A stretch of 64,000 nucleotides of DNA from Narthecium ossifragum (Eukaryota > Streptophyta > Magnoliopsida > Dioscoreales > Nartheciaceae), in NCBI GenBank assembly GCA_963920575.1, contig OY986967.1, positions 1 through 64,000 on the forward strand, read 5' to 3'. Below, one piece after another: positions 32,074 through 44,304 of this stretch (its first letter is position 1; the number at the start of each line of letters is the position of its first letter). The notes under the pieces were generated by a model, which made no database searches, was not told where the DNA came from, and saw only the letters and a program-made list of their open reading frames with translations. Made by a program: the position numbers and the translations under genes.

Positions 32074-32811
32074 ACTTCTTTTTTTTTTCAGAAATTAAGA
32101 CGGTAGGCTAGCTGTACAGGACTCAACTATGTAAAGTGGGGACTCGGTCAGAAGATGACCAACAACGGTGAGAACTGCCGGTTACATGGATGCATGCCGC
32201 GCCATGACGGAAATATTGGCATGGACCACTGAGGTGTCTCGTTTGATCTATGTGGCGTTCCCTGGCTGGAGGCCAAAGAGATACCTTTTTGTCAAGGAGT
32301 ACGGATTCAACGACGACATTGATATATGTATGCATATCCCGTAATATATCAGGACTGGGTTCCTCAATAGACATCCAGCTAGCAGCTCTCCTCGTAGCTT
32401 GTTGTCAACGCGACTCCTGAGCTGTTTTAATGGAAAATTGGAGCGCGAATAAAAGAACTCAGTTCTCTCGACTTCCATGGGATACTAAACATTAGATCCT
32501 AATCCTTTGGGGACCGCCATCCATGATCCATTCATCCGTGGGCACACTAAATTATTGGTCTTGAGGATTTTGGTCCTCCTAAATCCTAATCCTTTGGCGA
32601 AGAAGGAAGGTCATTAGCATGCAGGAATATACGTACGTACAGATAAAGAAGTTAATTAGCTACATAACTGGCTATAAGCTAGTTCGACACACAAGACAGA
32701 CACGTTAAAACAGAGCGTTAGTTAAATAATTAATGCACTTCAAGAAAACGCGGGAGAGAATAATCTGCAAGCTTGCAAGCTAGGAGAGGTAAAGTGGAAA
32801 TCTGATAAGCA
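32074..32811. other. LRX gene 3' flank, no further gene seen
   Basis: Contains the presumed 3' UTR of the minus-strand LRX gene and a repeated phrase TAAATCCTAATCCTTTGG / AGATCCTAATCCTTTGG (about 32490 and 32580). No coding content is recognised. Confidence 0.45.
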
Positions 32812-35067
32812 CTAGTAGTAGGGGATCACAGGAGGCGGGGGAGAAGCGTACGATAACCCCACCACTGGAGGTAATGGCACGCTCCCGCCGCACTCTGCCG
32901 GTGGTGGCGGCGGCGGATATGCAGCTGGAGGTGGAGCCTGCCACGGCAGCACGGAGGGAGGTGTTTGATGCGGGAGTCCAGGGGATCTACGAATTGCCCG
33001 AGGCGGCGCAGGCGAAGAACCGGTTGGCTGGCCAGTTCCCGAGTGTGGTGGAGCTGCTTCTGTTTTCGGCGGCGGCGGGGGGACCACTTCGGCCGAGTGG
33101 TGTGGAGGTGGGGTTTTGTATATGGATGGAGGAACCAGCTTCACGGTCGGCGGGGACGGTGAGGGAGGATAATAATGGATTGGAGGAGGGCCCCACACCG
33201 CAGATGTGGGTGGAGGGGAGGATGGAAGCTGGCGATGACGCGGAGGAGGAGGAGGTGGGGAGTATGTAGGCAGCTGCTGTGGAGGTGAAACGATCGGTTT
33301 TTTGTGGTTATTGGATGTCGGAGGGGGAGCCTCATGAGATACGGTGGGTGGTGGTGGGAAGGCCAAGGTGGGAGGATATCCTGGAGGCACAGCCTTGGCA
33401 GGCGGTGAAGTGGCTGCTGGTGGAGGTGGTACGAGGTTGTGATGGTCCGACGACGGAGGAGTCGAACCGCCGATGATGGGGGGTCGCAAAACGGGTATGT
33501 GCGGTGGCTTTTTCGGCCCGTAGCCGGAAGTTGGAGGAGATGGTGGCAGAGGTGAAGGCTTTGTAGCATGGCGGTCGCCATCCGTCGTAGGAGGAGGGGG
33601 TGGTGTTGAATGGTAGTTCCCCGAGGAAGGTGGGGGCGTTGAACCAGGAGACGCCCATGGAGGCGTCGGCATCGTTGATGGGGGAGGGGGGCGAGATCTG
33701 GTGGAAGGCGACGATTTGGACAATGGCGGTGGCGGAGGAGATGGTATGTGCGTAGGCTTGTTGCCGCCAATAGGACCTGGTGGCGGGGCAGAGGCCGGCC
33801 CCCTGCCGACGACTGTTCCCGGTGGGGGCGCCATGGGAGTGGGGGAGGGCAGCCCGCCTCCGCCCCGGCACTCGGACTTGCTGCAGTCGACGGGGCGGGC
33901 GGCCTCTGAAGAGCACTCCATGGGAGGCCGCTGGTCCGGCAGCCCCGCGATGCAGTTCTCCCTACCGTCGATCAGCACCCTCCCACCGGAGGCAGTGACC
34001 GGGCACTCCGGCGGCTGACTGGTGAAGTAGTTGTAGGAGTAGGTGAAGTTCTGGAGACTAGGGAGACGGCAGACGCCGGCGGGAATGGTGCCAGTAAGGC
34101 GATTATGGGCGACGTCGAGCTGCTCAAGGCTGCGCATGGTGGCAACCGAGTCCGGGAGTGGCCCCTGTAGATGGTTGAAGCTGACGTCGAAGACGGTGAG
34201 GCGACGGAGGCGGCCGACTTCTGGAGGGATGCAGCCGGTGAGGTTGTCGTCGAGGAGGATAATCTCGTTGAGGGTGTCGGCCATGCGGCCTATGCTTGAT
34301 GGAATGCAACCCCCGAGGTCGTTGTGGGCGAGGACAACGACAGAGGCCGGGGAATTGCCGAGGTTGGCGGGGATGCCGGCACGGAGGCGGTTGGAGTTGA
34401 GAAAGATGGCGTCGAGGGGGCGGTCAAAGAGGGCCGGTGGGATGGGCCCCTCGAACTCGTTGAAGCGGAGGTCCAGGTAGCGAAGGGCCGGCAGTGAGAG
34501 CACCACCTTCGGGAAGCGGCCCACCAGGCGGTTGTTGCTGAGGTCGAGCTCGTGGAGGAGGCGAAGGCGGCGAAGAGTGGTGGGGACCACCCCGCAGAAG
34601 CGGTTGGAGTTGAGGTGGAGGAGGGCCAGGTCGGAGAGCAGGCCGAGCTCGTTGGGGAGGTAGCCGGCGATGTCGGCGTGATTGAGGTCAATACCGGCCA
34701 CCACCGTAGTGGAAGGGTCTGAAGGGCTGGGGGAGCAGAAGACGGCGAAGTAGGAGCAGACATTGGGTCCAACCCAGTTTCGGGTGAAGTTGTTTGGGTC
34801 TGAGAAGATGGCCGTGGTCTTCCATGTCTGGAGGGCTATATAGGCCAGCCTGAGCCTCGGGTTGGCGAACGTCAAGCCGCGGGTATCGACGACCGCCGAG
34901 CTCGATCCCAGCCCCAACCCTGCTGCAGCATTAGTCGAGGACGACGAGTCTCCGACGTCCTCGTCAACGTCGGCCTTTGCAGTTGGGATGATATGGAAGG
35001 GGGCGGAGAGACAGAGAAAGAGGAGGATAAGGGCGATGCCAAAGCCAGCTGGAAGAGGAGGAGGCAT
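32812..35067 (-). CDS. Leucine-rich repeat extensin-like (LRX) cell-wall protein
   Basis: A single exon of 751 aa. I start at the ATG at 35067 because it opens a clean signal peptide (MPPPLPAGFGIALILLFLCL); the frame is open further upstream, but that part is probably 5' UTR behind the TATA box at 35364. Residues about 75-120 are the LRX N-terminal domain ('LAYIALQTWKTTAIFSDPNN', 'CSYFAVFC'). About ten LRRs follow (about 122-365; for example 'LHELDLSNNRLVGRFPKVVL'), then a Cys-rich hinge (about 365-420) and a Pro-rich extensin-like tail to the end with SPPPP/PPPPP clusters and Tyr. LRX proteins sit in the cell wall, bind RALF peptides through the LRR and are anchored by the extensin tail (family knowledge). 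Few canonical SP4-SP5 repeats place it near pollen/vegetative LRX variants. Confidence 0.92.
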   Translation of the reverse strand: MPPPLPAGFGIALILLFLCLSAPFHIIPTAKADVDEDVGDSSSSTNAAAGLGLGSSSAVVDTRGLTFANPRLRLAYIALQTWKTTAIFSDPNNFTRNWVGPNVCSYFAVFCSPSPSDPSTTVVAGIDLNHADIAGYLPNELGLLSDLALLHLNSNRFCGVVPTTLRRLRLLHELDLSNNRLVGRFPKVVLSLPALRYLDLRFNEFEGPIPPALFDRPLDAIFLNSNRLRAGIPANLGNSPASVVVLAHNDLGGCIPSSIGRMADTLNEIILLDDNLTGCIPPEVGRLRRLTVFDVSFNHLQGPLPDSVATMRSLEQLDVAHNRLTGTIPAGVCRLPSLQNFTYSYNYFTSQPPECPVTASGGRVLIDGRENCIAGLPDQRPPMECSSEAARPVDCSKSECRGGGGLPSPTPMAPPPGTVVGRGPASAPPPGPIGGNKPTHIPSPPPPPLSKSSPSTRSRPPPPSTMPTPPWASPGSTPPPSSGNYHSTPPPPPTTDGDRHATKPSPLPPSPPTSGYGPKKPPHIPVLRPPIIGGSTPPSSDHHNLVPPPPAATSPPAKAVPPGYPPTLAFPPPPTVSHEAPPPTSNNHKKPIVSPPQQLPTYSPPPPPPRHRQLPSSPPPTSAVWGPPPIHYYPPSPSPPTVKLVPPSIYKTPPPHHSAEVVPPPPPKTEAAPPHSGTGQPTGSSPAPPRAIRRSPGLPHQTPPSVLPWQAPPPAAYPPPPPPAECGGSVPLPPVVGLSYASPPPPVIPYY

Positions 35068-35363
35068 GGCGAGGTGAAGCCAGCCCCTCCGTGGGTACGC
35101 AGTAGTACTTAAAAGGAGGATCAGTGAAGGGCGCTGGCTTGCTAGCTGGAGCTGGAGCCTGCAGCTAAAGGAAAAGATAATGGAGGAGATCACATGGATG
35201 TTTGACAGAACGAGAACGTACGGTGAGGCCCCGTGTTGGTGTTGATGGAGATGATGGCGATTCCAGTCACTATAATAAACTTGATATTGTTTTCTCCTGG
35301 AGCGTCGTCTAAATCGATAATGCCACCATGTCTTCCTCGATTTCCTGGTCATTCTTATTAATC

Positions 35364-35372
35364 TATATATAT
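35364..35372 (-). promoter_or_regulatory. Candidate TATA box of the LRX gene
   Basis: TATATATAG on the minus strand, about 300 bases upstream of the chosen LRX start codon. It leaves room for a leader of about 270 bases. Confidence 0.45.
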
Positions 35373-35419
35373 CCCTCCCGTCATATACAACATCGCGCAC
35401 TTTTCTTATAATTATCAAA

Positions 35420-36176
35420 TTTTGGGTTTCACTGCTGCCAAGCTTTGACTTCTGCCCAGCTCAGAGTGGGATTCCACCGATCGACCTTAGGCTTCGTTCC
35501 TTATTTCTTCTCGTCGAATCCTGAGGCAATGAAATTGTTTACGCCGAGCTGGAAGAAGATGTTAATGGCTCTAGAAACCACAGCTATCCTTCTCTCCTAC
35601 TGTAAATTAGTTTGCCCTCTTTTTTTTTCATTTCAATGGTGGTCAAAAATCATTGATGCATTGTGTAGACTTTCGTTTGAGAAACCTTTTTCATTTAAAC
35701 TACTATCAAGTACAGTGGTGGATTTTCTTTTATAGCTATTTTGCACTTCATACTAATCTATATTTATCATGAGAGATCTTTCTTGCGAAAAAAAAACTAT
35801 AAAATTATGGAGAGGGGGCAGCAGGCATCCAGCGACAGGTCTTATTGTATAAGCGAAGCGACAGACCATACAGTTTAATACAAGTCTGACAATTAAGCAG
35901 TGGTAGTATGGATGACATTGGGGAGGGAGAGGGTGGTTAGGTGGGTGGTGTAAAGAGAGGGAGAGAGAGAGAAAAGGAGAGAGGCCAGCCACCTCTTCGC
36001 CTCCTCCATCTTCATGGCGTTGCACGTCTGGTCGATTTCCTCCTGAAGTCATCCATCATGCATGCAATGTAGATTGGATCAAAAAAAGAGTGGGAAAGAG
36101 GAGCAGGGACGTTATCCCCGTCACACATCACAAAGTCACATTGAAACGAGCGTTTGTTGCTTCATAAGAGGATTAA
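35420..36176. other. Intergenic, unexplained
   Basis: Mixed AT-rich DNA with a GA-rich simple repeat at about 35950. A minus-strand stretch near 36000-36050 reads 'QEEIDQTCNAMKMEEAKRWL', which looks protein-like, but it soon runs into low-quality sequence. I cannot assign it. Confidence 0.35.
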
Positions 36177-36437
36177 GGCCCGTTTGGTATGGGAATACCA
36201 AACGGAAATAAGAAAATATTCTTGAAATATTCTAGGAATATTTCTGAATCCACTGCTTATTTCACACTTTATTTCCCAAACATCTTTTCCTATTCCAAGT
36301 AATCATTACAAAGTTATTCCCACTCTCCACTCTACTTTTCCCTTATTCCAAATAATCATTACAAAGTTATTCTCGAAACCGAGAATAAAGTCCCTTAACC
36401 CCAAAATAAAATTATTCCCATACCAAACGAGGCCTAA
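36174..36437. mobile_element. Tourist-like (PIF/Harbinger) MITE with TAA TSD
   Basis: The element is 36177-36434, flanked by TAA at 36174-36176 and 36435-36437. The ends are inverted repeats: GGCCCGTTTGGTATGGGAAT at the left and, as reverse complement, GGCCTCGTTTGGTATGGGAA at the right. The interior is AT-rich with sub-repeats (AAGTAATCATTACAAAGTTA, also found as AAATAATCATTACAAAGTTA). The 3-bp TAA duplication and GGCC start fit Tourist MITEs. Confidence 0.88.
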
Positions 36438-36509
36438 GTGCCCATCCCAGAGAAGGACGGAGAAGAGGAGCCTGATGATGACGCCGTCGTGCATTCCTGT
36501 TTACTCTCC

Positions 36510-36520
36510 ATATATATATA
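36510..36520 (+). promoter_or_regulatory. Promoter-like TATA element without a clear gene
   Basis: ATATATATATA followed after about 30 bases by a C/A-rich, leader-like sequence (about 36545-36600). No convincing coding sequence follows on the plus strand. The palindromic TATA could also serve the minus strand, where ATGCACGACGGCGTCATCAT follows but is cut by the MITE. Possibly the remains of a gene. Confidence 0.3.
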
Positions 36521-37876
36521 GCCTTGCACTCAAATTTACTCATTGCGCTTCCATTCCAGCACTTCTACTACAAACTACCAACAACACAGTTTAAAGGACC
36601 CAATGGTCTAAACTAATGGAGCTCCGCTCAATTCATCAGAGCAAGATCCGCCAAACTCGTCCAAAACAATTCGAGCACAAGCTGAATAATACATATGCGA
36701 AAACTTTTCCCATTTATAACCAGATAATAATAGCACGCCAAGAAAGAATAGTGATACACGCCAAAGCTTTGCTACAAATTAATTGCAAGATTCGCATTTC
36801 ATAAAAAAAAAAAAAAGGGCAGAGTAACTGGCACGCTTACATTCCCTCTCAGAATAATCTGCAATAATCCTCATTCCATGTTTATTAAGAAATAAATCGA
36901 TATAGGAAAACAATGAGGTAATAAGCACACCAAATATACTTTAACCTAGATATGATACTTCAGAGGTAACTGGAGAGGCTGAGATTGGTTTATGACAAGA
37001 GAAGCTGAATATGACATCACAATAATAGAGATTTAACAGCTATTCTCAAACGAAAATTGACATACGGAGTAAAAGATTCTGATTTGACTATTATATAATC
37101 AGCGATGCAAAATTAAGATGAGATGCAATGTCCAGTTGGTCTACTCGACGGATTTCTTGTCCGTAAAGGCTAAAAAATGATACATCTTCCATTAAAGCTG
37201 GACGAAAGTGCCGGAGGAACAATCAAGGTTGATTAAACGAAAAGGCACATGAACACAGAAGCCTTCATAGCTGCACATTCCACAAGCACATGGAATCTTG
37301 CCACCCGAACCAACTACATTCTAGATACATTCTAGCTGATGCCTGAAGCTGCCCATAAAGTAGTATCTTGCACAAGACCTACAGACGAGTCAAAATTACC
37401 ATCACAGAATCCCATAACCAGTGTTCCTGAAACACCTTTTGGCTGGACATAATAACCCAACCAACATCATCAGCCAGAAGTCTTTTCCTGCATAAATTGT
37501 CCCCAGGCCTGAAGTGATGGTAAAAGCTGCTCACTAGGATTTGGAGAAGGGACTTCCTTATCAGCTTAATATCTTTAAAGTGGTACCTCAGGTAAAAGAC
37601 AGCCCACTATGCCCACCAGAGGACAGTAACCTACTTGTTTTTAAGCTCCACGACTTTCCGAATGGCAAAATCACCCAACCAGCAGCTACATGTCACATCG
37701 CATTCACGTCAATGGCAGAAAAAAGAATATCCACCTTTAGATAGAAATAACTGAAAAATGAGAAACCTTATTGATGTTGTTTGTGATAGATTCCTAAAGA
37801 ATAACGGAAATATCAACACTTTCCAACTGCTTTCTGAGAGTAAATCATCTACTTCAAGTGTTGGATTACAAACTCT
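36521..37876. other. Intergenic and NUP42 3' region, no gene seen
   Basis: AT-rich, only short open frames without family resemblance. The last part is presumably the NUP42-like 3' UTR. Confidence 0.45.
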
Positions 37877-40800
37877 TCAACGGAATCCTTCAGGAGGCTC
37901 TTCTTCTGGTATCTAGAGAAGTAAATCCACCAATCAAAAGGTCAATATCACTTAACATGCTGGTCAAACAAACAAAACTTCCGACAAGAAAAAAGCAACG
38001 AATTATAAGAAATCAAATCGAGTTTAACGTCATCCACCTGAATTTGGAGAATTGGGAGTCTGATACCTGATTGTGACAGTATTGGATTGCTGAAAATTAG
38101 ACATGGAGAGGACAGGACAAAAGGGACTACACAGAATTATGAGTTTTCTGAGCAAATTGAGACTTGCAAATTTAAGTATTCTTGAAAGTTCTCCCAACTT
38201 TAGCTATCATTGATTACTTAGAGAACTTCATTTTTGTCAAAAACTTATCGAACTAACGACCTGAAAATGAATTAAATATGCAGCAATTCAACACTTACAT
38301 GATTTTACAGAATAAATTTCAAACTTGATCTAGAAGTTATAATCATTAAAATCAAAGTTCATCACACTAGATCAATAACCTTTCATAAACACCAAAAGTT
38401 AATTCATACCTCTCCTACTGCCCACTCCTCCTTCAGCCAAATACTGTTGTCTCCTGGATTAACTTGTTGTTTCTCCCTGCTGTAATGAAATCCAGCCAAT
38501 GAAGTTAGTGCATAAGAAAATATAACCAACACTAACCAAGAAGCTCTGAACAGTCAGTAATTGTAATATAAAGGGCAACAACACAATCACTAATTGGTTC
38601 TTATAACAAACCGTAAGAAACCTAAAGCATTCATAACCCAGTATATATGGACCATTTCGTTTAACAAACTTACCAATCCTTCTGCACCTATGTGCATAGT
38701 GTAGTGGTTAAGGGTTGTGATCTCCTTGGTGAGGTCTTGGGTTCTAATTCTGCACTCTTTCTATCATGCTCCAAGATTTTCATTTGACAAATTTCACCTC
38801 AATCCTAGTCGAGCAAATTTCGAACTACTAAGTATATCATCTGATCCTCTAGACAATCAACCCAAGCATAAAAAGTAATTTTGGGGCTCATTAATGCAAT
38901 TGCATTTTAGTTTTTCCACACATTCATGTTTGAGTTTCCAAGTTGCAAATATAGCAAGTGATAAATACATATGATACAGCTAGATCACAAAAAGAAGTAC
39001 CAGATGCAGATATGCCCAAAAGGAACAACTAGCAAAACTGGACTTAGAGCAGCTCACTCTTAGACAAAGAAAATAAATCTCTCAAATCTGTGCAACAATT
39101 TGTTCCATGTTGTTTACCTTCCTGTTGCAGTTCTTTTAATGAGCTAGCCTTTTCGTCTAAATAAGCAAGGATTTTTTCATAAATGTTTCAACAGAGAATT
39201 CGGCTTTGTTCCATTTATATGGGGAAGCCAATGTATCTAATATATCATTACAGGACTTCATAAAGATAGTCATTCCAACTGCTGATGCTACTATGGATTT
39301 CACCTTTCCAAATCAAGTTTTATGGATATAAGGAAGATGGTCATACAATCACATATACATATGTGTCATTAACCCACCAAAGAACTTAAGCAAAGTGCAA
39401 CTCAGATTTTATGTTCTTTTGCGCTACATATCATAAAGTACTTCCAGGAGACTTACGCAAAAGGTGTTTGATGAATTTCATCTACTGCAACTTCTAGCCC
39501 ATGAGGAAACATCAGATTTTGATTATTTCGTCCACTGGGAAACTGGGGCACATCCTGAGAAGGGAGTTGATTACTATTGGTAATGCCACCATTATTGAAG
39601 ACAAAAGTGTTTGGGCTTGACGGATTTGTGGATGCCTGTATTGGCAAATGTTTATCAGATATTCCTGCAAAGTCACTTCTCAGTTATAGTCATTTTCGGA
39701 CAGTGAATCCTTCAACAACTAGATTAGCCATTCCAAAAATCATTAAAGTTCAACAGTACAAAGTGCAAAACAATCTTGAATCAGTTAGGACGTCAATGCA
39801 TGGTAACAGGACAGGCAACAGCAAAGCATTCATACACGAATTACCAAATAAATGAAAGCAACTAGGATCCAAGTCAATTGGTTATAGATGTTGCTCTGCG
39901 ATTTTTCAGAGATTTTTAATTTGGGATCAAGTCTGTAATGCATTAAAAATGGATATCCCCATACAAAATCCTGGATCAAGGTTACTTCGGAAACTTTGTC
40001 ATGGTTATCATCCTATGAACTAAAGTATCAAAAGATGAAGTTTCTCATATAATGCATAGAATCAGATGACTTTCGTTTCTTCAAGTGAAAAGTGATCGAG
40101 ACAAGATATTTTATTATGCCCACAACAAATTTATTCTGATGTATAGAAGACACAAAACAGAACAGGCCCCCCCAAATTGTTTTTGTTAAAGGCTTAGGCT
40201 CATCCAGTTAGTAAAAATCAAGGGAACACAACATTTAGAAGGTGAATTCCATGGATAGTGGACTGAGGAATTGAACACGGGAGAAGATCCGTGAGGTCAT
40301 CCACTGCCAAGGGTGAGAAACACAAACTAGAACAAAGAAAGCAAACTCATTTAGGCATGAAACAATCTTTTTTTGGCCAACATAAGTTATGCATATGCTT
40401 AGTACTCTAGACATAACCTCATCACCAAATTTCACACAAAAGTTAGGCTGCTATGCACAAGCTCAGAACCTAAGCCCATAAGAAAAACTGTTCAAAACTC
40501 TAAGAAATTAGAAGCAATCAATTATATGTTATAATGACAGTTGGCCAAATTGTTTACGCAGGGTCCAAATCTCAGCATCGTTCTTCCGCCAGAATGAAAG
40601 GCTTCACTAGTATGGGTCGCTCCAGGACAATTTTTTGGGTGGAAAAAATAAACATCACAAACATAAAGATTAAATTCAAAAGGAGAAAAAGAAAATTTAA
40701 TAAAAAATATTACAGGTTGAGAAAAATATACCACATGCTCCTAATATTACCAAATAAAGAGAAAATGGAGAAAACTACAAGACAAAAAAATTACGACCAT

Positions 40801-43387
40801 TTAATTAACCAACAATCCACGAACATGCTCTCTCCAGATAAAATATTTGGTTGCGTAATCTATGTCGTGTATTTACAAGGATATGTTCAATAAATCCTTG
40901 CGGGCACAAATACAAATATCTGCATCACAATATGCTCATATCGACATAATTTTTCAGGTTTTTAGGAAAGAGCAAGTTCAAATGAAAGCAAAAACATAGA
41001 TTTCAAAGTTGTTCTTGCTTCCAAACATTGGCAAGTGCATATGTGTCATGAACATTTCTAGGGTTTATATTGCAAAAAGTGTTTGCTCAATGTGCCATAG
41101 AACTAATAAGGGTGCTTGAAAGCATCAAGCAATATTCGACCGTCATATGCACTCAAATATTGTCCAAGAAAGAGAATCACAACCAGTACCGCACCGGATG
41201 TTCCAAACTTCATCTCAAATCCAGAAGATTGGATGGTATTCTGAAATGGACCTGGCTGTTTGAAAGTAGTTTCAGATTGATTTCCTAGAGCATGAGTCCT
41301 GAAAATAGATTGATAGTTCAGCAAAAAGATGTATGAAAAATCAAAGTAGAGGAACAAGCCAGCATCTCCACATTGCCAGAATTTAGACATCATATTGCAA
41401 TGTACAAACTAAGACTTAAATGTGAGCGGGAATGCTGTTTCTAAAAGCTGAAGGCAAGAACTAGCCTGTTGTTTGAACCAAAAGCACCAGATGCCCCAGG
41501 TTGGCTGAAACTTGAAAACAGAGGTGCTACATTGCTTTGAGCACCTGTAAATTGAGCACTGTTGTTTGCTCCAGGAAAGATGCTTGCCCCAGCAGGGTTG
41601 GGACTTTGGGATGCTACATATGGATTCCGAAGAAGATTATCAAATTCAATTAGCTTGGAATTAAGCAAGTTCCTCTCCCTTTCAACCTGTCTCACAAAGA
41701 GGCAAGGTTTCTTCAGGAATCAAATCATTTGTTTTGCAAGCATAACTTCATTATGTCACTAAAGCAAGCAGAATGCTGGAGTCATAAGTGGATAAGGATA
41801 GGATATGTACCTGTAATTGTCCATAGAATGTTGTTCGATAATAATTTGTAGAACATAAAAACCAGCAAGTGATAGAGCAGAATAATAGTGAAATTAGAAC
41901 CATCAGCCCAATGGTACATAAAATAGAGCTGCTAGTATTACTTTCTATGCCGGCTTAACCCTAGGATGGTCAACCTGCCAGCTTCAATCTCCTAACTCCA
42001 AGTAGTTTATTGTATGGCAACCTTTATTTAAAACCAACTATATCAGTTAATTGCTACCACGCTTGCCGGAATTGGCTGTACCCCGATAATTTCATGGGAC
42101 TAGAAATCATCCTTGACGACAGTGCATTTGTAAATCTCCAAACCATTGGAGAGCAAAGAAAAATAACCTAACCACAAATAGCATCACTTTAAGAACTTAC
42201 AATCTTTTGCAGACTTAATCCCCTCCTAGCATCTTCATAGGCTGCTGCCCGCAACTCTTCATAACTGATATCACCAACAATGTCGCAAGGGCGGCTGACA
42301 TAAATGAAAATCCACAGGTAAGGCGGGAAAGATTTCAGTCAGCATAAGCATGCATGTGTGAAACGATGTAAAGCACAAGCAATCCTAGTCATACTGTTTT
42401 CAAGAATGTAATTCCCTAGTTCGACACAAGCTAGAAACCAGGATAGATCAAAGAGAAAGGTTTTTGCTGTTAACTAAGCATGAAGAGCTTGCGATTACAT
42501 ATTCCTTTGAAGCCATGTAAAATTGTGTTCTGCTTACTATTTCCAGTGGCCATAACAAGTAAGCTTCCAAAGAGGGGCCTCATTCTTGAAATCTTCAGCA
42601 ATTAGGCGCTTGCACGACTCAGGATCAGTGCACCTAGAAAGAAAAGCAAGCACAGGGTCGTTCAGTCAATCCTCAGTGAGGCCCACATGTAAGTGACAGT
42701 AACAAGGAAAACAGAAGCAAGAGAAGGGCATGGAAAATAACTTATGTTGTTGGGCGTCAGCCTGTTGAGAAGGAGAGGTGTCCGTCGTCGAGGGCCGAAT
42801 CCACTTATTCTCGAACGGCTATGACACGGATGAAACGAGTTGAATCAGTCAGACAATGATAGAGAGAGAAGAAAAAGGGGAAGGGGGGAGGGAGTCGTTC
42901 GCAACCTTAGATGGGCCTTGATATCTGGCCCCGGCATTAGACTGAGGTGGAGCTCTTGGCTGCTGCGAGGTGTTGTTCTGCAGCCCAAACCCGAAAGGAT
43001 TGGGATTGGGAGTGGGAGTGGGACTTTGGTGCTGAAACTGTGAAGCGTTCTGAGAGCCAAATCCGTAAGGATTAGGCTTTGATTGTTGCTGAGCAACATG
43101 AAGGAACTTGCAGCGATCGCCGTATTGACAGCTGTCAGGGGGGGGGGGGAGAAGTCAGCAGACCGCAAGCGACCAGCAATTGAATAGGAGGAAACCCGTC
43201 GGAGGAGCACAATTGATGCGAAATAATGGAGAAGAGATCCACCTCCTCCTCCTCCTCCTCCTATAAACTAACTGGTGCAGCAAGTCGAAGAGTGGACTAG
43301 GGTGTGGCGGAGATAGATTAAGATAGATAGATTAGAAGGATACCTGCCGCGTTGAAAGTTTCTGCAGAGTTCTTTCCTCCGGTTCAT
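37877..43387 (-). CDS. NUP42: CCCH zinc-finger FG nucleoporin, NUP42-like
   Basis: Ten minus-strand exons: 43344-43387, 42906-43131, 42742-42818, 42538-42633, 42201-42294, 41479-41686, 41190-41284, 39457-39635, 38410-38479 and 37877-37912; 1,125 nt, 374 aa, with phases that fit at every junction. Residues 1-25 hold a CCCH finger spanning exons 1-2 (CRNFQRGSC, then QYGDRCKFLH). The middle is FG/Asn/Gln-rich ('NPYGFGSQN', 'FGFGLQNN', 'GAFGNQSE'). A folded block lies at 'PFENKWIRPST' through 'LWKLTCYGHWKY' and 'DISYEELRAAAYEDARRGLS'. The C-terminus 'NSIWLKEEWAVGEIPEEEPP' resembles the Gle1-binding tail of NUP42. The family docks mRNA-export factors at the cytoplasmic pore face. The exon 6 donor (G|GTTCAA) is weak and chosen for phase. 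Exon 9 has a CAGCAG tandem acceptor. Confidence 0.88.
38691..38755 (+). repeat. tRNA-like (SINE head) sequence
   Basis: TAGTGTAGTGGTTAAGGG resembles a pol III A box and GGGTTCTAATTC a B box, spaced as in a tRNA. GTGCA at the front and TGCAC at the back could pair as an acceptor-like stem. There is no convincing cloverleaf, so this is a SINE relic or tRNA pseudogene inside a NUP42-like gene intron. Confidence 0.5.
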
Positions 43388-44304
43388 TTCTAGTTGCCTG
43401 GAGGCTGGAGCGCTCTCTCTCTCTCTTCCGTCGTCGTCGTCGCCGGGCAGCCCTTCTGCTTATAAAGAAAGTACTAATGCGGGGATGAATACGGATCGGA
43501 TATGGAGGACGAGTGCTGAAGTCCCGATTGAGTTCGAACTTACGCAAGGCGCAAACGGATCCGATGCTCACCGGATCGGCCCAGGACTACAATGCTTGGC
43601 TTAGCAGGGCCGAGGCGAGGTCTGACCGAGCACAGAATGTTTTGGGCCCGGATTCGGTTTGGACCCGAAAATTGTCGCGGCTTGAGTTTGTGGCCGCGTT
43701 TGCTCAGGCCTCGTGCATGAGCTTTCTACTCAGCCGAATTAGGACCCGGTTGGGGTAGATGATAAGGGTACGTGCCATCTAATTTATCGATAAAACACTA
43801 TTAATTAATTAAATCAATCAATCAATAAACATCTATCGATTAAATGTATGAATCATATAAATAGATGTATATCAATCGAGTCACCTATGCAACGTATGAC
43901 CATGTATGTAGATCTTTACCCGCCGAATTATGGTTCATTTAAAAGTACAAAATTTGTGGATAAAGTAACAGCAATCACCGTGTGTTGCCACGTATGGTGC
44001 CAATGAGCTAGTTTCCGCTCCCCCTCTGTTCTGTGGACTGTGAGAAGGAAAGAAGGATGGGTTGCAGCCTTGCAGAAGGATAAGGATGGCAAGTGAGCGA
44101 GCGATGGGCGGTCGTTTTTCCATATCGATAAGTGTCATTAGACCGCCACGACGACGACAAAGCAGAGACCAGTAGGCATGCAATAGAAGAAGAAGAAAGA
44201 AAGAAAGAAGAAGATGACATGCATGATAGGAGGGGTGAGGCCAAGTGAGGCTCGCCGGATAATGAACTACATGTGGAAATAGAGAGGCAGATTAGATTTA
44301 GAGG
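43388..44304. other. Divergent intergenic region between two genes
   Basis: Holds the 5' flanks of the minus-strand NUP42-like gene and the plus-strand small Cys-rich protein gene. About 43450-43720 is GC-richer with an open plus frame, but no domain. AT-rich around 43790-43870. Confidence 0.4.

Noticed and set aside
33141..34772. Long His/Pro/Arg/Ser-rich frames overlapping the LRX gene
   Set aside because: Alternative-frame shadows of a GC-rich extensin gene; the LRR and signal peptide fix the true frame.
35068..35418. 117-residue N-terminal extension of the LRX frame
   Set aside because: It lies before a clean signal peptide at 35067, reaches past the TATA box and has no LRX-type content.
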